From contig CAZSZS010000107.1 in NCBI GenBank assembly GCA_964611275.1, positions 7,110 through 71,109 on the forward strand: a stretch of DNA of 64,000 bases. The letters are read 5' to 3'. Positions 8,151 through 17,993 of the stretch are shown piece after piece. A model generated the notes under the pieces. The model saw only the letters and a program-made list of their open reading frames with translations. It was not told the DNA's origin and made no database searches. A program made the translations under genes and the position numbers. Numbering within the stretch: the first letter of the stretch is position 1; each line of letters begins with the position of its first letter. Origin of the DNA: WJMT01 sp964611275. Lineage in GTDB: Bacteria; Acidobacteriota; Aminicenantia; Aminicenantales; Aminicenantaceae.

Positions 8151-9536
8151 ATGATAAGAAGCAAACAGAAAGACATGTTTTTTTTAGAAAAAGTTCTCAT
8201 CGTAGCCAGCTGCTTTTTTATAGCCGCGGCAACTGTTTTTGCCTCCCCATCTCAGCAAAAAACAGAGCTCCGCTCTTTCAGCTTGGAAGCGGCCCGTGAG
8301 TTCGCTGTCCAGCACAACTATGATACGATTAGATCAAGGTTGGATATTGAATCCGCTCGAAAAAAACTGCGCGAAACCCTGGCAGGTGGTCTTCCCCAAA
8401 TCAGTTCTTCTCTGAATTACTTGAATAATTTAGAGCTGGCCACAGTGCTCATTCCTAATTTTTTTGAAGGGAAGTTTGATGAGAAAATTCCGGTTCAATT
8501 CGGAACCCAGCACAACACCACGTTCACGATTCAGGTCAACCAACTGCTTTTCAACGGCAGTTATTTTGTGGGTCTCAAGACTTCCAGCATTTACCGCCGT
8601 CTGGCAGATCAGGGATTGGAGAGAAGCAAATTAGACGTCCAGGAGACGGTTTCAGACACCTATTTTCTCATTTTGGTATCAGAGGAAAGTGAGAAAATTA
8701 TGCAGGCCAGTCTGGATAATCTCAGGAAAACCCATTTAGAGGTCAAAGAACTTTATAAAGAAGGCTTTTTGGCTGAGACGGATGTGGACATGATACAGGT
8801 TTCTGTGACCAGTCTGAATAACGCTCTTCAAGCTCTTCGACGTCAGATAGAGATAGGGTATAACCTTCTGAAATTCCAAATGGGGATGGACCTGGACAAG
8901 AAGATCGAGCTGGAAGACTCCCTGAATTCCTTCATCCATAACCTAAGTCCGGAGGAATGGTTTGAGACTGAATTCAAACTCCAGGAAAATTTGGATTATC
9001 AACTTCTTGAAACGCAGGAAAAACTCGCTGAAATGGGTCTTAAGAACGAAAAAGCCAAGTATCTGCCTACCTTATCGGCTTTCTATACGTATCAGCGCAA
9101 TGCTTACCAGGACAAATTCGATATTTTTGGTGAAGATATCAACTGGTTTCGAGCTCAAATTCTGGGTGTTAATGTCAGTATCCCTATCTTTAAAAGCGGA
9201 GCTCAATCGGCCCGGGTCACCCAGGCAAAACTTGAAGTTGAAAAAGCCCGCGAGACCCGGATCCAAGCCGGAGAGGGACTGCGTCTGGAAATGAAGAGAA
9301 CCATAAGCGGATTGGAATCAGCTTACGAGAATTACCTCAACATGAAAGATAACATGAAGTTATCTGAAAAAATTTATAACAAGACTTTAGAAAAATATAA
9401 GGAAGGGGTGTCGTCCAGTATGGAATTGATCCAGGCTCATGATAAATATCTGAACAGTCAATCCCAGTATGTTCAGGCTCTATCAGGACTTTTGAGTGCC
9501 AAGAACCAGCTTGACCGAATCACCCATGATTATTAA
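8151..9536 (+). CDS. TolC-family outer-membrane efflux channel
   Basis: 461 residues. Signal peptide about residues 14-32 (VLIVASCFFIAAATVFAS), then two repeated OEP halves rich in coiled-coil heptads, with FSLEAAREFAVQHNYD at the start of the mature protein and the typical second-half pattern YKEGVSSSMELIQAHDKYLNSQSQYVQAL near the C-terminus. It forms the outer-membrane exit duct for the adaptor and pump encoded next. AAGG lies 7 nt before the ATG; only 22 bp separate its stop from the adaptor start. Length and repeats fit the family well. Confidence 0.9.
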   Translation: MIRSKQKDMFFLEKVLIVASCFFIAAATVFASPSQQKTELRSFSLEAAREFAVQHNYDTIRSRLDIESARKKLRETLAGGLPQISSSLNYLNNLELATVLIPNFFEGKFDEKIPVQFGTQHNTTFTIQVNQLLFNGSYFVGLKTSSIYRRLADQGLERSKLDVQETVSDTYFLILVSEESEKIMQASLDNLRKTHLEVKELYKEGFLAETDVDMIQVSVTSLNNALQALRRQIEIGYNLLKFQMGMDLDKKIELEDSLNSFIHNLSPEEWFETEFKLQENLDYQLLETQEKLAEMGLKNEKAKYLPTLSAFYTYQRNAYQDKFDIFGEDINWFRAQILGVNVSIPIFKSGAQSARVTQAKLEVEKARETRIQAGEGLRLEMKRTISGLESAYENYLNMKDNMKLSEKIYNKTLEKYKEGVSSSMELIQAHDKYLNSQSQYVQALSGLLSAKNQLDRITHDY

Positions 9537-9558
9537 TCAGACAAATAAGGATAAAGCC

Positions 9559-10716
9559 ATGAAACAATCAGCACTAAAAACAAGCCTTATCATAATAGGG
9601 TTACTTCTAACTCTCTTTGCCTGCGGTCCCAGGGATAATCGATCTGAACTGGAGAGTCTCATAGAGAAGCGAGATGAATTGAATGAAAAAATCGCTCAGC
9701 TTAGAGCCGAGAACTCACCGCAAGTCAGTGAGGAATCTCCTGAGGACTCCATCCCTGTGCGAATTTCTGAGGTGAAATCGCAGGAATTCAAGCATTTCAT
9801 CACAGTTCAAGGAACAGTTGAATCTGAATCCAATATCCTGGTCTCGCCTCAAACTCCTGGTTTGGTCCGAACCATCCATGTTCAGACCGGAGACCGGGTA
9901 AAAAAAGGACAGCTTCTGGCTGAACTCGATGCTTCTGTGATAAAGAGGAGCATTGAAGAAGTTAAAGGGGGACTTGAGTTAGCCCGTACGGTTTATGAGC
10001 GGCGGGCCCGGCTCTGGGAAAAAAATATTGGCAGTGAGATTGAATACCTTCAGGCAAAAAATAGTAAAGAAAGCCTGGAAAAGAAACTGCAGACCCTTCA
10101 AGAGCAGTATCAAATGACTTTGATCACAGCTCCCATATCCGGATCCATTGATGAAGTCATGATCAAAGAAGGAGAAATGGCTGCCGGGGGCTACGGTACT
10201 TTCCGGATCGTGCAGCTCTCAAGGCTTAAAATAACAGCTTCCCTTTCAGAGAATTACATCGCTCATATCCAGCAAAACGATATCGCGCAGGTATCCATTC
10301 CGGTGGCGGGAAAGGATTTTGAGCAGAAGCTTCATGCTGTATCCCAGGTTATTGACCCCAATAACCGAACTTTTAAGATTGAAATCCGTGTTCCCAGAGA
10401 AATCAAGAATCTCAAACCCAATATGCTGGCTCTGGTGACCATCAATGACTACACCAATCCCCAAGCTCTGGTTGTGCCCCGGAATATCATTCAGAAAACA
10501 GGAGAAAATAATTTTTTATTTGTGGTTGTACCGGAGAATGGAAAAATGAAGGCCCGAAAAAGGGTGGTCAAAGTGGGAGAAGAATACGACAGCCTTATTG
10601 AGGTCACCGAGGGTTTGAATCCGGGAGAACAAGTGGTCGTGTTTGGATTTCAGAATCTGGGGGACGGCCAAGTCATTACTGTGAACGGAATCGACAATGA
10701 AACATCCTCAATTTAA
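9559..10716 (+). CDS. RND efflux periplasmic adaptor (membrane fusion lipoprotein)
   Basis: 385 residues starting at ATG 9559 (AAGGAT upstream); the longer frame starting within tolC lacks a signal. The lipobox LLLTLFAC puts the lipidated Cys near residue 20, then a short coiled coil ESLIEKRDELNEKIAQLRAEN. The biotinyl-lipoyl-like domain follows (ILVSPQTPGLVRTIHVQTGDRVKKGQLLAELD), an alpha-hairpin (about 140-190), the second lipoyl half (LITAPISGSIDEVMIKEGEM) and a beta-barrel. It links the inner-membrane pump to the TolC-like channel. The 3' end overlaps the pump gene by 20 bp. Confidence 0.9.
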   Translation: MKQSALKTSLIIIGLLLTLFACGPRDNRSELESLIEKRDELNEKIAQLRAENSPQVSEESPEDSIPVRISEVKSQEFKHFITVQGTVESESNILVSPQTPGLVRTIHVQTGDRVKKGQLLAELDASVIKRSIEEVKGGLELARTVYERRARLWEKNIGSEIEYLQAKNSKESLEKKLQTLQEQYQMTLITAPISGSIDEVMIKEGEMAAGGYGTFRIVQLSRLKITASLSENYIAHIQQNDIAQVSIPVAGKDFEQKLHAVSQVIDPNNRTFKIEIRVPREIKNLKPNMLALVTINDYTNPQALVVPRNIIQKTGENNFLFVVVPENGKMKARKRVVKVGEEYDSLIEVTEGLNPGEQVVVFGFQNLGDGQVITVNGIDNETSSI

Positions 10717-13700
10717 AATATCCAACCTGGCTGTAGAGAACCGGACCACGGTCTACATTTTTACCATTCTCCTGATTATCTTTGGGATCATGCAGTACAA
10801 CAGCACTCCCAAGGAAAAATTTCCCGAGATTGTTTTTCCCTATTTCATGATCGGAACCATTCATCCCGGGACATCTCCTGTGGATGTGGAAAATCTCATC
10901 ACTCGGCCGCTCGAAAAGCACTTAAAAGGCATCAATGGGGTGAAGCACATCAACAGTCAATCCATCCAGGATTATTCGTCCATTTTTATTGAATTTGAAT
11001 TGTCCGCTGATGAAGTTCAGGCATACCTGGATGTCAAACAGGCTGTGGACGAAGCTCGGTCCGAACTGCCTGATGACCTTTTCCAGGAGCCTCAGATCAG
11101 CCGGATCGATCTCTCTGAAATTCCCATATTGTTCATCAATCTATCCGGAGATGTGGGATTGGTTCAGCTTAAAAGATACGCGGATGACCTTCAAGAGGAG
11201 ATCGAGGCTCTGGAAGAGATTTCCAAAGCCGATATTGCCGGAGCCCTGGATCGGGAGATCCAGATCAATGTGGATCTTTACAAAATGCAGGCTGCGGACA
11301 TATCTTTCAATACCATCCAAAACGCAGTGGCTGCTGAGAATCTGACTATTTCAGGCGGCCGTATCGATGAAGGCGGCATGAGACGGAATTTGCGTCTGGT
11401 GGGGGAGTTCAGTACCTCTGAACAGATCGCTGATATCCAGCTTCAAAACGGTATCGCCATCAAAGATATCGCCCGAGTTGTGGATGGATACAAAGAACGG
11501 GAAAGCTATGCCCGGTTGAATTCACAGGATGTGGTGACCCTGAATGTGGTGAAAAAAAGCGGAAAGAATCTGATCTTTGCTGTGGATAAGATCAAAAATA
11601 TTGTGGAAGATTTCAGAGAAAAAGCTCCGGATAACCTGAATATTATTCTGACAGGAGACACCAGCAATCAAACCCGCAACAGTGTCAGTGATTTATTCAA
11701 CACCATCATGGTGGGTTTTATTGTGGTGGTTTTTGTTCTTATGTTTTTTATGGGGCAGACCAATGCTCTTTTTGTGGGGGTGGCCATTCCTCTGTCCATC
11801 ATTGTGGCGTTTATCTTTGTGCCGGTGGTGGGATACACCATGAATATGGTGGTCTTGATGTCGTTTATCCTGGTGCTGGGTATTGTGGTGGACAATTCCA
11901 TTGTGGTGGTGGAAAACATCTACCGTCATTATATGAACACCCCGGATCTGCCCATTATCCCGGCCACTAAGAGAGGAGTGGGCGAAGTGGCCCTGGCTGT
12001 TTTTACCGGAACCCTCACTACCATGGCGCCTTTTTTTCCTTTGATTTTTATGCCAGGGATCGCAGGGAAATTCATGTCCTTTTTACCGGTGACCATCATC
12101 ATCGCTCTTTCCGCATCCATGCTGGTCGCCTATGTCATCAATCCGGTTTTTGCAGTCTCTTTCATGAAATACATTGCTCCGGAAGATAAAAGAAATCCAT
12201 GGAAAATCCCCAGAAAAAAACTGATCATTGCGGCTGCTGCCGCGGCTCTGGCTGTGTTGTTTTATCTTTTGGGACAAATGTTTTTGGCTCATGTTTTAAT
12301 GCTGGGTGTTCTCCTCTATCTTCTCATGAAAACAGTTCTTCAGTATCTGGTGGAACAGTTTCAATGCTGTGTTCTACCGCGCATGATGAATTTTTATAAA
12401 AAGTCTTTGGCCTTTTTTCTTAAAGGCCGCCGCCCCTATGGAGTATTGGTGGGAATCATTATCCTGATGGTTTTTTCATTCATACTCATGGGTCTGCGCC
12501 AGCCCCAGATAGTCTTTTTTCCCAAAGGGAGCCCCAATAATCTATATGTGTACATCACCATGCCGGAAGGAACCCATATTCAGGTCACCAATGAGATATG
12601 CAAACGGGTGGAATCCATCGTCTTCGATGTTTTGGGAGAAGACAATCCGGATATAGAGTCTGTGGTGTCTAATGTGGCCGTGAATGCGGGAAGCGGTATG
12701 TTCGAACGGTTCCCTCAGGACAAGCTGGCGAAAGTGACCATCACCTTTGTGGAATACAAATTCCGTACAGATGAAGTGCCCACTCAAGCCTATATGGAAG
12801 GACTCAGGGAAAAGGTGGCCGGGATTCCCGGCGCTGAAATACGAATCGACCGCGATGCTATGGGTCCGCCTTCGGGAATGCCCATTAATATCGAAATCAG
12901 CGGGGATGAAATTGAAAGATTGGTTGATATTTCTCAACGGCTTCAGGAATTCATCCATAACCTGGGCATACGCGGCATTGAAGAAATGAAATCCAGTATG
13001 GAGGTCAGCAAACCGGAAATCATTTTGAAAGTGGACCGGGATAAAGCCAACCGGCTGGGGATATCCACAGCCCAGATCGGGATGATGCTGCGCACCGCTG
13101 TGTATGGTTCCGAGATTTCTGAATTCAAGGAAGCCGAAGAAGAATACCCTATCCAGCTCCGGCTAAGTGAAGAATTCAGGGATAACCTGGATGCCCTGCT
13201 CAGTCTCAGGATTGCAGTTCCTCCAAAGGGAAACGGACCCCCAGGCCGAGTTCCCATATCTTCTGTGGCTGATATCACTTACCGGACGAGTTACGGTGGA
13301 ATCACCCGGGTGGATAATAAGCGGACCATCACTCTTTCCTCCAATGTCTTGACCGGATACAATGCCAATGAGATCATCCAGAAGATCCAGCGTGCTCTTC
13401 CCAAATTTAATTTGGAACCGGGTTATTCGGTTCAATTCACCGGGGAACAGGATACTCAAGCCGAAGTGGCTCAGTATTTGGTCAAAGCTCTGTTTATTGC
13501 GCTGGCGCTCATTTTTATCATTCTGGTGTTTCAGTTCAATTCTTTAGGAAAGCCCCTGATCATCATCACCCAAATATTTTTCAGCTTCACTGGAGTTTTT
13601 CTGGGATTCGCCCTATTCGGATTGGATATATCTGTGATCATGACCGGCATGGGTATCATTGCTGTGGGCGGGATTGTGGTCAAAAATGGAATCATTATTG

Positions 13701-14035
13701 TGGACTATACGGATAAACGCATCCCGGGGAGTAAGAACAAATTGGACGCGGTGATCGAGGCAGGCGCGACCCGTCTCAACCCCGTGCTTCTGACTGCTAT
13801 GTCCACTATTTTAGGGCTGCTGCCTTTGGCTATTGGATTAAACTTTAATTTCCAAACTTTTTTCACCAAGCTGGATCCTCAAATATACTGGGGTGGGGAT
13901 AATGCGGCTTTCTGGAATCCCCTTGCCTGGACTATTATTTTTGGACTGGCTTTTGCCACAGTACTGACTCTGATTGTGGTTCCGGCCATGTACACTATTT
14001 TTTATGTCAGAAAATCCAAATCATCTAGAAACTAA
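10697..14035 (+). CDS. RND-family efflux pump, inner-membrane permease
   Basis: 1112 residues, the usual size for AcrB/HAE1-type pumps. Visible: N-terminal membrane helix, porter region with PGTSPVDVENLITRPLEKHLKGINGV, the TM4 motif VLGIVVDNSIVVVENIYRH carrying the proton-relay Asp, GTLTTMAPFFPLIFMPGIAGKF, and a second repeat ending GIIAVGGIVVKNGIIIVDYTD and RLNPVLLTAMSTILGLLPLAIG. It exports substrates by proton antiport; drug, lipid or metal specificity cannot be told. It is the last gene of the tolC-adaptor-pump operon, and its stop codon overlaps the tail of a decayed transposase on the other strand. Confidence 0.9.
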   Translation: MKHPQFKISNLAVENRTTVYIFTILLIIFGIMQYNSTPKEKFPEIVFPYFMIGTIHPGTSPVDVENLITRPLEKHLKGINGVKHINSQSIQDYSSIFIEFELSADEVQAYLDVKQAVDEARSELPDDLFQEPQISRIDLSEIPILFINLSGDVGLVQLKRYADDLQEEIEALEEISKADIAGALDREIQINVDLYKMQAADISFNTIQNAVAAENLTISGGRIDEGGMRRNLRLVGEFSTSEQIADIQLQNGIAIKDIARVVDGYKERESYARLNSQDVVTLNVVKKSGKNLIFAVDKIKNIVEDFREKAPDNLNIILTGDTSNQTRNSVSDLFNTIMVGFIVVVFVLMFFMGQTNALFVGVAIPLSIIVAFIFVPVVGYTMNMVVLMSFILVLGIVVDNSIVVVENIYRHYMNTPDLPIIPATKRGVGEVALAVFTGTLTTMAPFFPLIFMPGIAGKFMSFLPVTIIIALSASMLVAYVINPVFAVSFMKYIAPEDKRNPWKIPRKKLIIAAAAAALAVLFYLLGQMFLAHVLMLGVLLYLLMKTVLQYLVEQFQCCVLPRMMNFYKKSLAFFLKGRRPYGVLVGIIILMVFSFILMGLRQPQIVFFPKGSPNNLYVYITMPEGTHIQVTNEICKRVESIVFDVLGEDNPDIESVVSNVAVNAGSGMFERFPQDKLAKVTITFVEYKFRTDEVPTQAYMEGLREKVAGIPGAEIRIDRDAMGPPSGMPINIEISGDEIERLVDISQRLQEFIHNLGIRGIEEMKSSMEVSKPEIILKVDRDKANRLGISTAQIGMMLRTAVYGSEISEFKEAEEEYPIQLRLSEEFRDNLDALLSLRIAVPPKGNGPPGRVPISSVADITYRTSYGGITRVDNKRTITLSSNVLTGYNANEIIQKIQRALPKFNLEPGYSVQFTGEQDTQAEVAQYLVKALFIALALIFIILVFQFNSLGKPLIIITQIFFSFTGVFLGFALFGLDISVIMTGMGIIAVGGIVVKNGIIIVDYTDKRIPGSKNKLDAVIEAGATRLNPVLLTAMSTILGLLPLAIGLNFNFQTFFTKLDPQIYWGGDNAAFWNPLAWTIIFGLAFATVLTLIVVPAMYTIFYVRKSKSSRN

Positions 14036-14240
14036 TCGGCTTCATCGATCATCTTTCTTCTGTGGGCGCTGGTATAGAGGCCGTAATAGCGGACCATAAC
14101 CTGCCCTTTATCAGGAATAGGCGAGGTCACCCGGGCTATAAACTCCAGGTTTGTCCCTGATCTAATCAGGGGTAATCCATAGACTCTGTCTCAGCAGTGT
14201 GCTTTCCGTATTGATAGGCCACTTGCCCCTGGGTCTTGTC
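14032..14240 (-). pseudogene. Remnant of a Y2-type (IS91-like) transposase C-terminus
   Basis: Reading leftwards, codons give QVAYQYGKHTAETESMDY, then, after a frameshifting insert, LEFIARVTSPIPDKGQ and VMVRYYGLYTSAHRRK, ending at a TAG at 14034-14032. The pattern of I-P-x-K-G-Q followed by V-R-Y-Y-G-x-Y is the hallmark of the C-terminal part of Y2/IS91-type transposases. A 23-bp insert at 14149-14171, holding the palindrome CCCTGAT-TAG-ATCAGGG, splits MDY from LEF. No catalytic domain or element ends remain, so it is dead. Confidence 0.65.
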
Positions 14241-14386
14241 CAGGGATAGTCTTTAAGAGAATATTAACTGACTGATTTAAAAAGAGTTAAATTATTTTCA
14301 GTCACTTATATCAAAAAGAAAACCAATTTTGTTTAAATGTTAATGTTTTGTCCCTTAAGGTTTCTTTCCCTTGCAAATTTTTTGTT
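14241..14386. other. AT-rich spacer without a recognised gene
   Basis: Between the transposase remnant and the 3' end of the VPS10-repeat gene. AT-rich; I see no convincing ORF, terminator or promoter in it. Confidence 0.4.
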
Positions 14387-17300
14387 CTATTTCCAGTCAG
14401 GAAGGCGTCCGGGTGTGTAGGGGGCGCCTATTTCATCGAGCTTCTTTTCGATATTCTTAACGTCTTCTTCTATGATTTTCTTCAGGGCCTCGTAGATGGG
14501 GGCAAATTCATCCAGCACGATTTGGTAGCTGTCTCTTTGGGTTTGAGTGGGAGCTGATGTCGAACCCCACTGTTCGTAAATAATGGAGTTGATCCGTCTG
14601 GCAATACCGGGTTCTGTATCAAGGTCCAGCTGGCTCAGCATGCGATCTCCGAACATCCGGCGCTGGAATTCTGCCAGTTTTTTCTCGAGGTCCGTGATTT
14701 GAGCAAAAAGTTCCTTATGGGGAACGGTCACGCTTTTTAATGCGACTTTATAATGGGTGACCCTTGTTCCGAGTTCCCTCATCATGCTTGAAGCTGCATT
14801 GACTGAATGGCTGAGCTTCCGGACTTTTCCTTGAAATTCCACTAGGGCTTCTTTATCCTCAGCCGGCAGAGAGGTGTTTCCGAGAGGCTTGGCTTTGAAA
14901 ACTACGGGGTCGGTCATCTGTGTGATTTCTCCGTCAACGCACTTGGACATAAAGACCTTGTATGTTCCCGGGAGAACAAAAGTGGAAGAGGGCCCGGAAG
15001 AGGTCGGATTTGCATCTCTGACATTGGTCGGATTCAGAGCCGGATAGCAGAGGTCCCAGGTTATGCGGTGCAGCCCCTTTTGAGCCGGGGCCCTTAGGTG
15101 TCTCATTACATGGTCGTCTTCATCCTGGATTGTGAACAGAAGATAAGGTGTCATCTCCTCTTCCTCTGCCCGCATCTGTTCATAGGATGGATAATACACG
15201 GGCTTTTTCTGCTTGGCATTTTCCTGTTCCTGCTCACGCCTTTGATCCCTTAAGGTTTTGACGCTCTCCTTGAGATAATAAGTGAAAGTGGCAGCCACAG
15301 GGGGATTGGGAACAGTAAAGTAATTTTCGCCCTGAAAACCTTTGCTTCTGGACCCAAGAGTTCCCAGAGGTGTTTTTTCGACAAACATGAGGGCGTCCTT
15401 AATGGAAAAGATGTGCCCCTCTTTTGCGAGGGTGTCTTCGGTCAAGGTCCTCATCGGGGAAAAGTCATCCAGGATATAAAATCCGCGTCCAAAGGTAGCC
15501 AGCACCAGGTCGTTTTCTCTTTTCTGTATGGCCAGGTCGCGCACAGCAATAGTGGGCAGACCGTTTTTAAGCTGCTTCCAGTTTTTCCCTCCGTCAAGAG
15601 AGGCGAAGACTCCGAATTCGGTCCCTGCAAACAAAAGGTCTTTGTTGATGTGGTCTTCGGCCAGAGCGTAAACAGAGCCCCGTTCCGGAAGCCTGGAGGA
15701 TAGGGAAGTCCAGGTTTTTCCGGCATCTGTGCTTTTAAGGACATACGGTTTGAAGTCTCCGTTTTTATGGTTGTTAAAGGCCGCGTAGACCGTGTTTGGC
15801 TCATGATGAGATGCGATGATGTCATTGACATAGGTTCGTTCAGGGACACCCGGAAAACTCTCTATCTTTCTCCAGTTCTCTCCTCCGTCCTCTGTGACCT
15901 GAATCAGGCCGTCATCTGTGCCCACATACACCATTTCTTCTTTTACAGGGGATTCATCCAGAGCCACGATGTTACCGTAGGAAGATGTGGAGGCATTCTT
16001 GGCTACAGCATCCATAGGCCAGATTTTTCCCATCACTTCCAGTTTGTTCCGGTCGATCTGTCTGGTCAGGTCCGGGCTTATGACCTTCCAGGTGTTTCCC
16101 CTGTCATCGCTCCGGAATAATTTATTGGCAGCAAAGTACAAACGTGTGTGTGAGTGTGGGCTTATGAGCAGGGGAGCGTCCCAGTTCCAGCGGTATTCTT
16201 TTTCTCCTTTTCTGGGTTTGGGCTGTATCCCCATACTTTCTCCGCTTTTTTTGTCGAAGCGGACAAGGTTCCCATGCTGTGACTGGGCATAGACGATGTT
16301 CGGGTCTTCAGGATCCACCTGGGATTCGAATCCGTCACCTCCCTGGGTCGTGTACCAGTCAGCATTCACGATCCCGTGAGCACTGTTGGTACGGGACGGT
16401 CCTCCCAGGCTGTAGTTGTCCTGAGTGCCTCCGTAGACATTGTAAAAAGGCTCGGCATGATCAACCGCGATTTTATAGAATTGGGTCACAGGAAGATTGG
16501 GCATGAACTTCCAAGTTTTGCCCCTGTCAAAGGACTCATACACTCCTCCATCGTTTCCGTTGAGGTAGTAATCCGTATTTTCCGGATTGATCCAGAGGGC
16601 ATGGCTGTCCCAGTGTTTGCTGCGGTCTCCCAGGGCTGTCCAGGTATTTCCTCCGTCGTCAGTGACCTGAAGAAAGGTATCCATGGAGTAAACGCGGTCC
16701 CTGTCTTTTGGGTCGCATATGATTTCCTGGTAGTAGTTGCCCGAAGAGGCATAGCTGTTCTGTTTTTCCCAGGAAACCCCTCCGTTTAAACTGCGGAAGA
16801 AACCGGCCCGGCCTCTCTGTGCTTCCACGATAGCGTATAGATAATCCGGGTCAGCCGGAGAGATGGCCAGTCCTATTCTTCCTTTATCTCCGGGAGGAAG
16901 TCCTTTGTTGATCTTTTTCCAGGTTTTTCCGGCATCCACGGATTTGTAAACACCTGACTCAGGGCCGCCGTCAACAAGTGTGAACACATGCCTCCGGCGC
17001 TGATGGGCAGCTGCATAGATGACATCCGGGTTCCTGGGATCAAAATGGACTTCATTCACACCTGTGTGCTCGCTGATGGTGAGGATGGGCGTCCAGGTCT
17101 CTCCACTGTCTGTGGTTTTGTAAAGCCCCCTGTCGCCTCCGGCACTCCATAGAGGGCCGTAAGCCGCCGCGTAGACCACATTGGAGTCTCGGGGGTCCAC
17201 AATGATCATGCCGATATGCTCTGAGTTTTTGAGGCCCATATGCTTCCAGGATGCGCCACCGTCAGCAGATTTATAGATTCCGTCTCCGTAGGCAACGCTT

Positions 17301-17686
17301 CTTTGATTGTTGTTCTCTCCTGTTCCCACCCAGATTATGTTCGGATTATTGGGATCCATGGTGATGCAGCCGATGGAGTAAGATCCCTGATGATCGAAAA
17401 TCGGAGTGAAGGTCGTGCCGGCATTGATGGTCTTCCAAACTCCGCCTGATGCGGATGCCACGTAAAATTCGCTCGGGTTTTTCGGATTGACCGCAAAGTC
17501 TGATATTCTCCCTGATGTGAGGGCCGGCCCGATAGATCTGAGTTTGAACGCATTGAGGGAGAGGGAAGCCAGGGGATCTGTATTGCTTTTATCTGCGGGC
17601 TTATTTGTCTTTGAATAGCCGAGAAAAGGCAGGCAAAGTAAAAACACAAAGATCAAGCAGAATGATATAAATATTGGTTTTTTCAT
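14387..17686 (-). CDS. Secreted VPS10/BNR-repeat (sortilin-like) beta-propeller protein
   Basis: 1099 residues with a cleavable signal peptide (residues 1-25, IFISFCLIFVFLLCLPFLGYS). The first 700 residues hold many Asp-box/BNR repeats of the S-x-D-G-G-x-x-W type, e.g. YKSADGGASWKHMG, YKTTDSGETWTPI, YKSVDAGKTWKKI and SLDGGKNWKQL, folding as one or two beta-propellers. The remainder includes a beta-sandwich-like part and a helical tail. Often labelled glycosyl hydrolase, but I see no catalytic residues; binding or protein interaction is as likely. GGAGG lies 5-6 nt before the ATG. Large secreted proteins of this type recur in Acidobacteriota/Aminicenantes. Confidence 0.85.
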   Translation of the reverse strand: MKKPIFISFCLIFVFLLCLPFLGYSKTNKPADKSNTDPLASLSLNAFKLRSIGPALTSGRISDFAVNPKNPSEFYVASASGGVWKTINAGTTFTPIFDHQGSYSIGCITMDPNNPNIIWVGTGENNNQRSVAYGDGIYKSADGGASWKHMGLKNSEHIGMIIVDPRDSNVVYAAAYGPLWSAGGDRGLYKTTDSGETWTPILTISEHTGVNEVHFDPRNPDVIYAAAHQRRRHVFTLVDGGPESGVYKSVDAGKTWKKINKGLPPGDKGRIGLAISPADPDYLYAIVEAQRGRAGFFRSLNGGVSWEKQNSYASSGNYYQEIICDPKDRDRVYSMDTFLQVTDDGGNTWTALGDRSKHWDSHALWINPENTDYYLNGNDGGVYESFDRGKTWKFMPNLPVTQFYKIAVDHAEPFYNVYGGTQDNYSLGGPSRTNSAHGIVNADWYTTQGGDGFESQVDPEDPNIVYAQSQHGNLVRFDKKSGESMGIQPKPRKGEKEYRWNWDAPLLISPHSHTRLYFAANKLFRSDDRGNTWKVISPDLTRQIDRNKLEVMGKIWPMDAVAKNASTSSYGNIVALDESPVKEEMVYVGTDDGLIQVTEDGGENWRKIESFPGVPERTYVNDIIASHHEPNTVYAAFNNHKNGDFKPYVLKSTDAGKTWTSLSSRLPERGSVYALAEDHINKDLLFAGTEFGVFASLDGGKNWKQLKNGLPTIAVRDLAIQKRENDLVLATFGRGFYILDDFSPMRTLTEDTLAKEGHIFSIKDALMFVEKTPLGTLGSRSKGFQGENYFTVPNPPVAATFTYYLKESVKTLRDQRREQEQENAKQKKPVYYPSYEQMRAEEEEMTPYLLFTIQDEDDHVMRHLRAPAQKGLHRITWDLCYPALNPTNVRDANPTSSGPSSTFVLPGTYKVFMSKCVDGEITQMTDPVVFKAKPLGNTSLPAEDKEALVEFQGKVRKLSHSVNAASSMMRELGTRVTHYKVALKSVTVPHKELFAQITDLEKKLAEFQRRMFGDRMLSQLDLDTEPGIARRINSIIYEQWGSTSAPTQTQRDSYQIVLDEFAPIYEALKKIIEEDVKNIEKKLDEIGAPYTPGRLPDWK

Positions 17687-17785
17687 ACGTTCCTCCTTTT
17701 AGGGAATGTTAGGGTTTGTGAAAATAAGGAAATATCATATACCATTATTTTATTTTAATGTGTTACTCTTACCAAACGTCCGGTT

Positions 17786-17923
17786 ATGTGTCAAGAAGAA
17801 GTTCGCTGGAAGGGAATATTCCGGCTGGATCATCATGTGAGCCTGTGGCTAAAAGGTTATTACGATGAGACAGTGTGCGGGATTTTTTTTGATATTATCC
17901 GATTTCTGGAACAAATCTCTTGA
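17786..17923 (+). CDS. Possible small ORF or gene remnant (45 codons)
   Basis: A 45-codon frame in the divergent intergenic gap, reading MCQEEVRWKGIFRLDHHVSL at the start and GYYDETVCGIFFDIIRFLEQ near the end. The composition looks protein-like, but there is no ribosome binding site and I recognise no family. It may be a fragment of a lost gene. The TTGACA box of the next promoter overlaps its stop. Confidence 0.22.
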   Translation: MCQEEVRWKGIFRLDHHVSLWLKGYYDETVCGIFFDIIRFLEQIS

Positions 17924-17948
17924 CAAATGAATCTATATGTTCCAGAAT
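17920..17948 (+). promoter_or_regulatory. Candidate promoter of the C45-family hydrolase gene
   Basis: TTGACA at 17920-17925, 17-bp spacer, CAGAAT at 17943-17948. If used, transcription starts near 17955, which rules out the first in-frame ATGs (17937, 17946) and favours ATG 17994. Confidence 0.4.
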
Positions 17949-17993
17949 ATGGAAGTTATGAATATATCACATGAATGGATTGGAAGAAATCTT

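Noticed and set aside
12542..12958. 138-codon minus-strand ORF within the RND pump gene
   Set aside because: Antisense shadow of a long conserved gene; rich in His and Arg as expected from reversed codons.
17786..17923. 45-codon ORF as a confident small gene
   Set aside because: No ribosome binding site and no family match that I recognise; kept only as a low-confidence entry.
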